Assembly: GCF_014466985.1 (NCBI RefSeq)
Contig: NZ_AP022826.1
Location: 806,001-870,000 of the forward strand
Source: Nitrosophilus labii
GTDB lineage: Bacteria > Campylobacterota > Campylobacteria > Campylobacterales > Nitratiruptoraceae
DNA: 64,000 nt
Direction of reading: 5' to 3'
Notes under the pieces: model-generated
Databases searched by the model: none
What the model was told of the DNA's origin: nothing
What the model saw: the letters and a program-made list of their open reading frames with translations, nothing else
Part shown: one piece after another, positions 45,819-54,417 of the stretch
Position numbering within the stretch: the stretch's first letter is position 1
How the letters are laid out: each line of letters opens with the position of its first letter
Program-made: the position numbers and the translations under genes

Positions 45819-47911
45819 GGAAATCTTTGATTGATATGGCGGGTTTTAAAAGTTTTAAATCTTATATCAACTCTATTTTAGCCGCATATGCAGAAGTCCT
45901 GTTTATAGAAAATAAAAAAATAGGTATTTTGCTTTTAATCGTAACGTTTATAAATCCTAACATAGCTATAAGCGGTCTTTTGGGAGTGATTTTTGTTCTT
46001 ATTTTTGCAGCTTATATCAGAATGGACCCTGAATTTTTAGAAAGTGGAATTTTATATCTATAATCCTTTGCTTGTAGGAATGAGCATAGGTTTTTTGTTT
46101 AAGCTTTCATTGGTAACCGTTTTTTTAATAGCTGTGGCTTCTGTTTTAACCTTTTTGGTTACCATAGTTTTGCATACTCTTTTTTCGACCTATCTCATTC
46201 CTATATTATCACTTCCTTTTGCAATAGTTAGTTCTATTGTCTATCTGGCGTTGCTTAATTACTCCAACCTTTTTTTAGAGACTCTTTATAATCATCCTGA
46301 ACTTTTAAGCGTCTATTTTTATATACCAGTTTGGATAGACTCTTTTTTTAAATCTATAGGGACTATTCTTTTTTTGCCGAACTTTTGGGTTGGAGTACTC
46401 TTTTTTGTTTTCATTCTTTTTCATTCTAGAATAATGGCAATTTTAGCGGTTGCGGGATACTATTTTGGAGTTTATATCCATTCGTTGCTAAGCGGTTCGT
46501 TTATAGCTTCTTTGTTAAATCCCTACGGATTTAACTATGTTTTGGTTGCCATTGCTTTAGGCTCTATATTTTTGGTACCTGGCATTAGAAGTTATTTGAT
46601 GGCAATGCTTGGTGTGGGGATTTCAGTATTATTAGTGGACTCAACTGCAATTTTTTGGACGCTTTATAAAATACCAGTTTTTACTTTGCCTTTTAATTTT
46701 ACAGTTATAAGTTTTTTGTTCGTATTGCGTCTTGTTAAATATAAAGAGTTTGCATATATCATAAAAAGAACCCCCGAAAACAGTTTAAGTTACTATCTTA
46801 TGAGTCTTTTTAGATTCAGATCAAACGAAGTTAGTATATTTTTGCCGTTTTCCGGGACATGGAGCGTGTATCAAGCTTTTGACGATATATGGACTCATCA
46901 GGGTAGATGGAGATACGCTTACGATTTTGTTATAAGAGACGATGAAGGTAAAAGCTACAAAAATAGTGGAAACTATCTTGAGGATTATTACGCATTCAAA
47001 AAACCTGTTTTGTCTCCTGTTAGTGGATATGTAGTTGAAGCCGTATCGTATCATAAAGATAATCCGATAGGAGAAGTGGATAATATCAATAACTGGGGAA
47101 ACTATATAATTTTATCGACGAGTAATGGTGTTTATGTAGAGATATCTCACCTAGCCCAAAACTCATTACGTATTAAAAAAGGCGATTTTGTCGAAGCAGG
47201 ACAGATTATTGCACTATGTGGTAACAGCGGTTATTCACCTGAACCTCATATTCATATTCAAGTTCAAGAGAGTTCTTATCTGGGGTCGAAAACCGTTCCT
47301 TTTAATTTTGTTGCATATAGTAAAAATGATAGACTCTTTTTTTACGAAAGACCGAAAAAGATGAAAAAATATCCAGTTTAAGTGCAGATAAATCTTTAGA
47401 TAATAGATTTAGTTTTGTTTTAGATTCACTCTATTATTATGAAGTTTTAAAAAATGATAAAAAAATCGATAAATTTAGTATTAAAGTAGGAATGGATAGA
47501 TTTAGCGGGAAGTTTTTCTTTGAAGATGAGAAGAAAAACCGACTCTTTTTTGCTAAAGATTATGGAGTATTCTACTTTTATGATTATATAGGAAGCGATA
47601 AAAGTTATCTAAAAAAGTTTTTTATGGCTGTTCCAAAAGTTCCTCTTATCGATAATAAAAAAGTCAACTGGAAAGATACGTTAACTCCAAGAGTTGTTTT
47701 TGGAGGATTTAAAAAGGAACTTTTGATGTTTTTATCCTCTTTTTGTTATAAACCGTTTTTATATATAGGTATCTGGGAGAAAGAGGGAGATATTATTAGT
47801 GGAAAAATTAATTTAAACGGAAAAAATATACTCTGTTTTGGAAAAATCGACGAAGTACAAGGTCTAAGCTGGATTAAGGTTGAAAATATAACAATCAGAA
47901 GAATAAAATGA
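45815..47911 (+). pseudogene. Urea-transporter-like membrane protein fused to M23-like domain, two frameshifts
   Basis: It starts at ATG 45815 (overlapping the decarboxylase stop). Residues to about 310 are hydrophobic and match the urea transporter family (FKSYINSILAAYAEVLF; ESG-[F]YIYNPLLVGMSIGFLF; WIDSFFKSIGTILF). Next is an M23 peptidase-like domain with WRYAYDFVI, NNWGNYIIL and GNSGYSPEPHIHIQV; the first zinc histidine appears replaced. A C-terminal domain of about 170 residues is unrecognised. Frames break near 46044 (one extra A in GGAATTTT) and near 47350 (one A missing in CCGAAAAAG). Confidence 0.78.
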
Positions 47912-48815
47912 AAAAAATTATATTTTGTCAATCTTAACAACTCTATCTTTAGTAGCTGCAGAAGTAAAAGAAGTAAATATGGTAATGCCTTTTGCCGGTT
48001 ATATCAGTTATGGAGATAAAAGTGTAAAGGATAAAGGTTTTTACGGCGGAATACATCTAAACGGAAAAACTTTAGAGCAACAAGTAGATATTCAGTATAG
48101 TTATATAAAACTAGACTATCAAGATAATACTCCGGCTTTTGGTCAAAACGATTTTTCGCTTGTATATTCAAATTACGGAATAGAAAATTATATATTAAAA
48201 GGAGGTGTTCACTATATAGACTCGGATGATTACCTAACCGATGAAGGAATGATCTTTTTTGGAGGGGTAAAATATTATCAAACTTACAATTTCGACTTAG
48301 GAGTAGAGGGGTACTACTCTACATATAAAAACTTTTCTCCAAAGTTAAACGTTTGGCAATTGACTCCATCGGTTGGTAAATATTTTCATACTCAAAGATT
48401 AGGAGATTTTTATATAAATCTTCAATACTTTTATATTACGTTTAAAGAGAATAAAATAGTTGAAACGGTAAACAATAGCAATGTTGGACATAATACTCAT
48501 ACTATTAAGCGGGTTGAAGATTATGAAAACAACAACCATTCTGTTCAGTTTTCAGTTACAAACTATTATGGGAAATTTACTACTACTGGATACGTTTGGG
48601 GAGGTAAACAGGCGTACGCCGTTAGAAACGGAGGATTTACGGTATATAATCTTGCCGAGATCCATAAAGGAGGAGGCGGATTCATAATAAATTATAAACT
48701 AAAAAATAGTTTAGGAATAAGTTTTAATGTGGCATATGAAAAATTTACCGACACTGAAACATCTGAAGATACAAATGTGTTAGCTACGGGCATATCTTTA
48801 AACTATATCTTTTAG
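47908..48815 (+). pseudogene. Outer-membrane beta-barrel protein (YaiO-like), frameshifted in signal peptide
   Basis: ATG 47908 gives MKKIIFCQS-stop. One extra T in ATATTTTG (about 47922-47925) would give MKKIIFLSILTTLSLVAAEV, a normal signal peptide joined to an intact barrel frame to 48815. The mature 275 residues alternate strands (FAGYISYGDK, FYGGIHLNGK, YNFDLGVEGYYSTYK) and end in a typical ISLNYIF. A TTG at 47925 could start translation but would lack the charged signal-peptide n-region. It may form the outer-membrane part of the system. Confidence 0.72.
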
Positions 48816-48823
48816 GGGGATTT

Positions 48824-49432
48824 ATGAAAAAAATTATCTTATTTGCAATTTTGGCTATATTTTCATATAGTTATGATGATATTATAAAAAAATCTTATTA
48901 CGACTCCTATAATTATGAAAAGATGGGAGATTATGAAGATGCTATAAAATCGTTAATGCCGGTAATACAAAAATATCCGGATGCTTATACGCCAAATCTT
49001 AGATTGGGATGGCTCTATTATCTCGATAAAAAGTACAAAAATGCACTCTATCATTACAAAAAAGCCGCTATAGCCGCAAAAAGTGCGATATCTCCAAGAC
49101 TTGGAATAATCAATATATATATACTTCAGCAAAAATATGATGATGCCCTTAAAATATGTAACGATATTTTAAAAGTTGATTATTATAACTATTATGCCAA
49201 TTTATATCTAGTAAAAATTCTTATAGGAAAGAGTGATTTTATAAACGCCAAAGCAATAGCTTATAAAATGCTCTCTTTATATCCTACTGATATCTCTTTT
49301 TTAGAGCTTTTAGCTAAAATTTATCAAAAAACAGATAATTTAGAAAATGCTAAAAAGATTTATGAGGATATACTGATTTTAGATCCAAAAAATTTTGCGG
49401 CGTATAACTTTTTTCAATCTTTGATTAGATAG
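48824..49432 (+). CDS. Secreted TPR-repeat protein
   Basis: A 202-residue protein with a signal peptide (MKKIILFAILAIFSYS) and four to five tetratricopeptide repeats (YEKMGDYEDAIKSLMPVIQKYPD, GWLYYLDKKYKNALYHYKKAA, YDDALKICNDILKVDYYNYYA, KTDNLENAKKIYEDILILDPK). It is probably a periplasmic scaffold. It lies 8 bases after the barrel gene, with GGGGG ribosome-binding site, and is the last gene of the train. Confidence 0.82.
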   Translation: MKKIILFAILAIFSYSYDDIIKKSYYDSYNYEKMGDYEDAIKSLMPVIQKYPDAYTPNLRLGWLYYLDKKYKNALYHYKKAAIAAKSAISPRLGIINIYILQQKYDDALKICNDILKVDYYNYYANLYLVKILIGKSDFINAKAIAYKMLSLYPTDISFLELLAKIYQKTDNLENAKKIYEDILILDPKNFAAYNFFQSLIR

Positions 49433-49447
49433 TTAACGTTTTGTTAA
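49433..49447 (+). promoter_or_regulatory. Candidate operator before cytochrome c gene
   Basis: TTAACGTTTTGTTAA begins immediately after the TPR stop codon and differs at one position from the 15-mer at 43162-43176. A TATTATTTT -10-like sequence follows at about 49458. The motif suggests shared control by the response regulator at 41.4 kb. Confidence 0.45.
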
Positions 49448-49499
49448 TAGTGTAAATGTATTATTTTAGATAGCCAAAATTTAGAAAAAGGATGTGATA

Positions 49500-49964
49500 A
49501 TGAAAAAAACTTTTGTTTGTGTTGCATTAATGAGTTCTGCTTTACTGTTTGCTTCACAAAATTATGATGGGAAGAAGTTATTTGAAGAGAAGTGTATGTC
49601 ATGTCATATAGCTACGATACCAACTATAAAACAGAAAAGGAGTATGGTTGCTCCTCCAATAATGGGCGTAATGTTTCATGTTAAAGAGAATTACAGCAAT
49701 AAAGAGGATGCGGTTAACTTTATTATAGATTATGTAATGAATCCCTCACTAAAAAAAGCTGTTTGTATGCCGGGTAGTATAAGAAGATTTGGTTTGATGC
49801 CTTCTATGAAAGATACAGTTACTAAAGATGAGTTAAAGGCTATAGCAAAATATATTTATGATAATTATCCTCCTAAAGGGTTTATGCATCCTAATATGAA
49901 TAAACAGGCTACAAAAAATTCTTCAAACAACAATTGTAATGTAAAAAGTAACACAAATCAGTAG
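49500..49964 (+). CDS. Periplasmic class I c-type cytochrome
   Basis: A 154-residue protein with a signal peptide (about residues 1-20, ending LLFAS) and a single haem site CMSCH. A distal ligand candidate is M in RFGLMPSMKD. A conserved-looking VCMPGS adds a third cysteine. The C-terminus is asparagine-rich. ATG 49500 with AAAAGGATG upstream is preferred to the GTG at 49494. It is likely an electron carrier; its partner is unknown. Confidence 0.85.
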   Translation: MKKTFVCVALMSSALLFASQNYDGKKLFEEKCMSCHIATIPTIKQKRSMVAPPIMGVMFHVKENYSNKEDAVNFIIDYVMNPSLKKAVCMPGSIRRFGLMPSMKDTVTKDELKAIAKYIYDNYPPKGFMHPNMNKQATKNSSNNNCNVKSNTNQ

Positions 49965-49986
49965 AAAAAAATAGAGGAAATTTTTA

Positions 49987-50061
49987 TGGAGCGGGAGACG
50001 GGATTCGAACCCGCGACCCCAACCTTGGCAAGGTTGTGCTCTACCCCTGAGCTACTCCCGC
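49987..50061 (-). tRNA. tRNA-Gly (anticodon GCC)
   Basis: The minus strand reads GCGGGAGTAGCTCAGGGGTA and continues with an anticodon stem-loop ACCTTGCCAAGGT (anticodon GCC), a GGTTCGAATCC T-arm and a CTCCCGC acceptor strand pairing with the 5' GCGGGAG. The discriminator base is T and CCA is encoded. All arms pair. Confidence 0.97.
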
Positions 50062-50072
50062 AAGGAGTATAG

Positions 50073-50159
50073 TGGTACCGAGGGAGGGACTCGAACCCTC
50101 ACGGGCAAAAGCCCACGAGATTTTGAGTCTCGCGTGTCTACCAGTTTCACCACCTCGGC
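50073..50159 (-). tRNA. tRNA-Leu (anticodon CAA)
   Basis: An 87-nt class II tRNA on the minus strand: acceptor GCCGAGG/CCTCGGT, anticodon loop CTCAAAA (anticodon CAA), a long variable arm (GGGCTTTTGCCC) and GGTTCGAGTCC T-arm, with encoded CCA. It is 11 bases upstream of tRNA-Gly, probably in one transcript. Confidence 0.97.
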
Positions 50160-50218
50160 TAAAACGAGTGAAATTATATACTCTTTACACTTAAATAAGT
50201 TTTAATAGAGAGTTTTAT

Positions 50219-50234
50219 CCAGCCCGAAGGCTGG
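50219..50234 (-). terminator. Hairpin downstream of hup
   Basis: CCAGCC-CGAA-GGCTGG, a perfect 6-bp GC stem; on the minus strand the loop is UUCG. It lies 17 bases after the HU stop. The following minus-strand bases (ATAAAACTC) are not a U-tract, so termination is likely but not certain. Confidence 0.6.
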
Positions 50235-50250
50235 AAAGAGGAGGGTGTTA

Positions 50251-50529
50251 TTAAGCGTTTGCAACTGCTTCTTTTAATTTTTTACCTACTTTAAATTTAA
50301 CTACTCTTGTTGCAGGGACTTTTACGACTTTGTTTGTTCCAGGAACTTTAGCTTCTCTTGCTGCTCTTTGAGCCGTTGTAAATGTACCAAAGCCTATAAA
50401 TGCAACTTCATCACCTTTTGCTAGTGCTTCAGTGATTGTCTCTAAAGCTGCATCTATTACATTTTGAGTGTCTTTTTTAGACAACCCTGTCTTCTCTGCA
50501 ACAGCATTGATAAAGTCCGCTTTTTTCAT
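50251..50529 (-). CDS. hup: HU-family DNA-binding protein
   Basis: A 92-residue histone-like protein: MKKADFINAVAEKTGLSKKDTQNVIDAALE, GFGTFTTAQRAAREAKVPGTNKVVKVPATRVVKFKVGKKLKEAV. The beta-arm keeps the RxxxxPxT pattern. ATG 50529 is chosen because AAGGATGTGC lies just upstream and HU proteins begin there; an upstream in-frame start would extend into the promoter. Confidence 0.95.
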   Translation of the reverse strand: MKKADFINAVAEKTGLSKKDTQNVIDAALETITEALAKGDEVAFIGFGTFTTAQRAAREAKVPGTNKVVKVPATRVVKFKVGKKLKEAVANA

Positions 50530-50562
50530 TGCACATCCTTTATAGAAATTTATTACGTTTCT

Positions 50563-50591
50563 ATTGTACAGATTTTTTTTAAAAAATTCAA
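50563..50591 (-). promoter_or_regulatory. Sigma-70-type promoter of hup
   Basis: On the minus strand TTGAAT (50586-50591) and TACAAT (50563-50568) are separated by exactly 17 bases of A/T-rich sequence. The distance from the -10 to the ATG is about 33 bases. The remaining gene-free stretch to about 50840 is very AT-rich, with A/T tracts and no ORF. Confidence 0.65.
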
Positions 50592-50846
50592 GCATTTTTT
50601 TTGAAAAAATTGCTAAAATGTGTGAAAAATAGGCAAAAAAACTAATAAAAGCTTTTAAAAAAACAAAAAATCACTAAAAATTATAAATCGGTAATAATGG
50701 GATTTTGTTTTTTGAATAGTGTGAGTTTTTTTTTTAAAATCTGAAATAAGATTAAAAAAAATATATAAAAAAATCAAAATTAATATCTTTGGATATATTT
50801 TATAAATAAAAATGCATATTTAGAATTTTGTTTATATTAATTGTTG

Positions 50847-50852
50847 TATAAT
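50847..50852 (+). promoter_or_regulatory. ftsK promoter -10 box
   Basis: TATAAT in TTGTATAATTGGA, the same 13-mer as upstream of the lipoprotein at 15.8 kb. The AAAGGAG Shine-Dalgarno follows at 50871-50877. In-frame TTG codons at 50841 and 50844 lie in or before this box. Confidence 0.6.
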
Positions 50853-50882
50853 TGGACTCTTAAATCGGTTAAAGGAGAGAAC

Positions 50883-53021
50883 ATTTTAAAAGATATTATT
50901 TTAATAATTACAGCTGTTATATTTTTATATCTCGGATTTTCCACTATTATTGATGATCCTAAATATGTTGGTAAATTTGGACACGCTTTTTCTTTGTCCA
51001 ATAAAGAGTATTTCGGCTATATCGCTTTTGTATATCTTTTTTTACTTCTTTATCCTTTATATAAGATATACAAAAAACCTATTTTTAATAAAAAAAGTTT
51101 CGAGACTCTTGTAGCATATTTGCTCTTACTTTTCTCTTTTTTGATTTTTCAAGCCTTAGTTGTTGATGATCTCTACAAAGGCAAAATAGGTAACTTGATA
51201 GTTTCATCAATAAAACCGTATATAGGGATTGCTGGTGCTTGGCTTTTTTGGTTTGTAACATTTTCCATATCTTTGATTTTGCTGTTTGATAAAAGAGTAG
51301 AGGAGTTTTTTGCAAAATATAAAAAAACTACCTCTAGGTTCGAAAGAGAGCTTCCAAAAACAGTAAAAACTAAGAGTGTAGAAAAAGTTTCATCCAAAGA
51401 TAAAAAAGTAAATAAAAATGAAAAAATAGTTATACCCAATAATCCTATAGAGGCAGATAATAGTGAAACTATAGAGACTAAGAGTGATGAAGAGGAACGT
51501 AAAACTGATACGTTTAAAGAGCCCTCTTTAATAACCGATATCGTAAAAACTGAGATAGTTGACGAGCTTGAAGAAAATAAAAAACTTCTGGAAACGGTAG
51601 AAAAAGGGAGTCTTGAAAAACCTAAAAATTTCAAACTACCGACACTTGATTTTTTAGAAAAGCCTCAAAAAAAGAGAAGTAGTATCAATGAAGCGGAGAT
51701 CGATAAAAAAATAAAAGAACTTATTGAAAAGCTTGCTAAATTTAAAATAGAAGGGGATGTAGTTAGAACATATACTGGTCCTGTTGTTACAACATTTGAA
51801 TTTAAACCTGCTCCCCATATAAAAGTATCTAAGATACTAAATCTTCAAGATGATTTAGCAATGGCTTTGAAAGCTAAAACCATAAGGATTCAAGCCCCAG
51901 TTCCTGGAAAAGACGTGGTTGGTATAGAGATCCCTAATAAAGAGATTGAGACGATATACCTTAGAGAAATTCTCGAGAGCGACATTTTTAAAAACGCGGC
52001 TTCTCCTTTGACCATAGCCCTTGGAAAAGATATTGTGGGAAAATCTTTTGTAACCGATCTAAAAAAACTTCCACATCTGCTTATTGCGGGAACGACTGGT
52101 AGCGGGAAAAGTGTAGGTATAAACTCTATAATAGTAAGTCTTTTATATAGAAATTCTCCGGATAACTTAAAACTTATGTTGATAGATCCTAAAATGCTCG
52201 AATTTTCTATTTATAACGATATTCCTCACCTATTGACACCTGTGATAACAAAATCAAAACAGGCCATAACTGCTTTAAACAATATGGTTGCAGAGATGGA
52301 GAGACGCTATCAGTTGATGAGTAAAACCAAAACAAAAAATATTGAAAGTTACAATAAAAAGGCAAAAAAAGAGGGTTTTGAACCTTTGCCTTATATTGTG
52401 GTAACTATTGATGAACTTGCAGATTTGATGATGACAAGCGGCAAAGAGGTAGAATACTCCATAGCAAGACTTGCACAGATGGCAAGAGCTTCGGGAATAC
52501 ATCTAATAGTAGCAACACAAAGACCAAGTGTAGATGTTGTAACAGGACTTATCAAAGCAAATCTTCCATCACGTATAAGTTTTAAAGTTGGACAAAAAAT
52601 AGATTCTAAAGTTATATTAGATACTTTTGGTGCCGAATCTCTTCTTGGCAGAGGGGATATGTTGTTTACTCCTCCAGGAATTACAGGCCTTATTAGACTT
52701 CATGCACCTTGGATCAGTGAAAATGAGATAGAAAATATTGTAGAATTTTTAAAAGTACAAAGAGAACCTGAGTATGATGAAAAATTTCTAAAAGAAGAGA
52801 TAGGAAGTAATGGAAATACTAATGAAATAGATGAGGAGCTGGATGAACTTTATGAAGAGGCAAAAGAGATTGTTTTAAAAGAAAGGAAAACTTCTATAAG
52901 CTACCTTCAAAGAAGATTGCAAATTGGATATAACCGGGCAGCAAGAATAGTTGAACAGTTAGAAAACACTGGTGTTTTGTCTCCTCCAAATTCAAAAGGG
53001 AACAGAGAAATTATAATATAA
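50883..53021 (+). CDS. ftsK: DNA translocase FtsK
   Basis: About 712 residues from 50883. Four membrane segments lie in the first about 140 residues, then a charged linker (to about residue 260), then the RecA-like motor: Walker A GTTGSGKS near residue 403, Walker B VTIDELADLM, and a C-terminal gamma winged-helix domain (SYLQRRLQIGYNRAARIVEQLE). It couples chromosome dimer resolution and septation. The start is odd: after AAAGGAG only ATT at 50883 is suitably placed; TTG at 50841/50844 overlap the promoter. The linker is short, as in other small FtsK. Confidence 0.92.
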   Translation: MLKDIILIITAVIFLYLGFSTIIDDPKYVGKFGHAFSLSNKEYFGYIAFVYLFLLLYPLYKIYKKPIFNKKSFETLVAYLLLLFSFLIFQALVVDDLYKGKIGNLIVSSIKPYIGIAGAWLFWFVTFSISLILLFDKRVEEFFAKYKKTTSRFERELPKTVKTKSVEKVSSKDKKVNKNEKIVIPNNPIEADNSETIETKSDEEERKTDTFKEPSLITDIVKTEIVDELEENKKLLETVEKGSLEKPKNFKLPTLDFLEKPQKKRSSINEAEIDKKIKELIEKLAKFKIEGDVVRTYTGPVVTTFEFKPAPHIKVSKILNLQDDLAMALKAKTIRIQAPVPGKDVVGIEIPNKEIETIYLREILESDIFKNAASPLTIALGKDIVGKSFVTDLKKLPHLLIAGTTGSGKSVGINSIIVSLLYRNSPDNLKLMLIDPKMLEFSIYNDIPHLLTPVITKSKQAITALNNMVAEMERRYQLMSKTKTKNIESYNKKAKKEGFEPLPYIVVTIDELADLMMTSGKEVEYSIARLAQMARASGIHLIVATQRPSVDVVTGLIKANLPSRISFKVGQKIDSKVILDTFGAESLLGRGDMLFTPPGITGLIRLHAPWISENEIENIVEFLKVQREPEYDEKFLKEEIGSNGNTNEIDEELDELYEEAKEIVLKERKTSISYLQRRLQIGYNRAARIVEQLENTGVLSPPNSKGNREIII

Positions 53022-53029
53022 GGTTATTT

Positions 53030-54283
53030 ATGGATTTAGATTTTGCTGGCGGTCTTGCCATAGCTATAATTTTGGGTTTTATGATAGGACTGCAAAGAGA
53101 GATTCAAGTCTATTTTGAAAAGTCTCAAGAGTTTGGAGGGGCTAGAACTTTTGCAATTATTTCACTTATCGGTTATCTTTGTGCATATCTAACGACCTAC
53201 ACAGAGTGGATTTTGCCTTCAGTAATTTTGGGTTTAATTATATTTTTGACTTATGTCCATTCAAAAACGGTGGTTTTAACAAAAGATATTGGTACTACAA
53301 CGGAGTTTGCCGCTATTGCTACTTTTTTAGTGGGAGCTTTACTCTTTTTTAAAGATAAACAGAGTGCGATTTACAGTGCTATTTTAATACTTTTTTTGCT
53401 TGGATTAAAAAGTAAAATTAAAGAAGTAGAGGGGAAAATCACTAGAAAAGATCTCTCTTTGGCAATTTTGTTTTTTTTGATGACTTTTGTTATTTTACCG
53501 GTTTTACCAAAAAAAGCAGTTGATCCTTTTGGAATATTTAATCCTTATCAAATCTGGTTAATGGTTGTGTTGATATCAGGACTCTCTTTTTTAGGATATA
53601 TCAGTGTAAAATTTATAGGTGTTAAAAAAGGGCTTTTGGCTACAGGTTTTTTTGGAGGATTGGTTTCATCAACTGCTGTTGCTCTCTCTTTATCAAAAAA
53701 AGCTGTTGCAAATAAAGATCTTTCTTTGTATTTGGCAGTTACTATAGGTGTGGCTTCAAGTACTATGTTTTTTAGAGTAATAATTGAGGTAGCTATAGTC
53801 GACAAAAATCTATTAAAGTTTGTCTTTTATCCTTTTTTAGCTGCAACACTCTCTGGTTATATCTATCTCTATTTATTATATAAAAAATCATCTTTTAAAC
53901 TTTCATCTGCCGAAGTTGAGTTTAAAAATCCGCTTGAATTAAAAGAGGCTATCAAGGTTGGTTTGGCATTTGGAATAATTTTTGGTTCTATATCGATTGT
54001 TGAGAAATATTTTGGAAATGCAGGAGTTTATGTTATTTCGATTTTATCCGGTCTTACTGATGTTGACGCTATAACACTTTCGATTGCAAATATGAGTGCA
54101 AAAGGAGAATTTTCTTTAAAATCTGCTTCAATAGCTATTGTCTTAGCATCTGTGTCAAACTCTTTATCAAAAATGCTTATTGTAATATATCTTGGAGGAA
54201 AAGTTATAGGAAAATATATTGCTGGTTTTTTTACGGTTTCCCTACTTTCAATGGCTGCAGTTCTTTTCTTGCTCATTTTGTAA
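53030..54283 (+). CDS. MgtC/SapB family DUF4010 membrane protein
   Basis: A 417-residue polytopic membrane protein. The N-terminal MgtC-like domain has GFMIGLQREIQVYF and GGARTFAIISLIGYL; the C-terminal DUF4010 domain has GFFGGLVSSTAVALSLSKKA and SGLTDVDAITLSIANMS. The function is unknown; transport or magnesium/acid-stress roles are suggested for relatives. It lies eight bases after ftsK, likely the same transcript. Confidence 0.85.
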   Translation: MDLDFAGGLAIAIILGFMIGLQREIQVYFEKSQEFGGARTFAIISLIGYLCAYLTTYTEWILPSVILGLIIFLTYVHSKTVVLTKDIGTTTEFAAIATFLVGALLFFKDKQSAIYSAILILFLLGLKSKIKEVEGKITRKDLSLAILFFLMTFVILPVLPKKAVDPFGIFNPYQIWLMVVLISGLSFLGYISVKFIGVKKGLLATGFFGGLVSSTAVALSLSKKAVANKDLSLYLAVTIGVASSTMFFRVIIEVAIVDKNLLKFVFYPFLAATLSGYIYLYLLYKKSSFKLSSAEVEFKNPLELKEAIKVGLAFGIIFGSISIVEKYFGNAGVYVISILSGLTDVDAITLSIANMSAKGEFSLKSASIAIVLASVSNSLSKMLIVIYLGGKVIGKYIAGFFTVSLLSMAAVLFLLIL

Positions 54284-54306
54284 CCATTTTACACATAAAC
54301 AATTTT

Positions 54307-54329
54307 ATATGTTACGTTGTGAAACATAT
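54307..54329 (+). terminator. Small hairpin between DUF4010 gene and acnB
   Basis: ATATGTT at 54307-54313 and AACATAT at 54323-54329 form a 7-bp stem. It may end the ftsK transcript or be an operator, since a TATTATACT -10 candidate for acnB follows at 54331. The rest of this 134-base gap holds only the AAAAGGAG ribosome-binding site of acnB. Confidence 0.4.
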
Positions 54330-54417
54330 ATATTATACTTATGGTTTTAATTAGGTAGAATTTTAAATCATAACAGGGTATTTTTAGAAAATTTACTTAA
54401 ATTTAAAAGGAGATTGT

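Noticed and set aside
45815-47381. Simple urea uptake gene
   Set aside because: No urease genes are nearby and the protein carries an M23-like domain within a peptide-type gene train, so urea as substrate is not supported.
41600-47930. Programmed ribosomal frameshifting as the explanation of all six breaks
   Set aside because: The sites share no slippery heptamer with downstream structure, need both +1 and -1 directions, and occur in unrelated genes; decay, slippage or sequencing error is simpler.
50530-50595. N-terminal extension of HU
   Set aside because: It overlaps a well-formed TTGAAT-17-TACAAT promoter, and HU proteins start at MKKADF.
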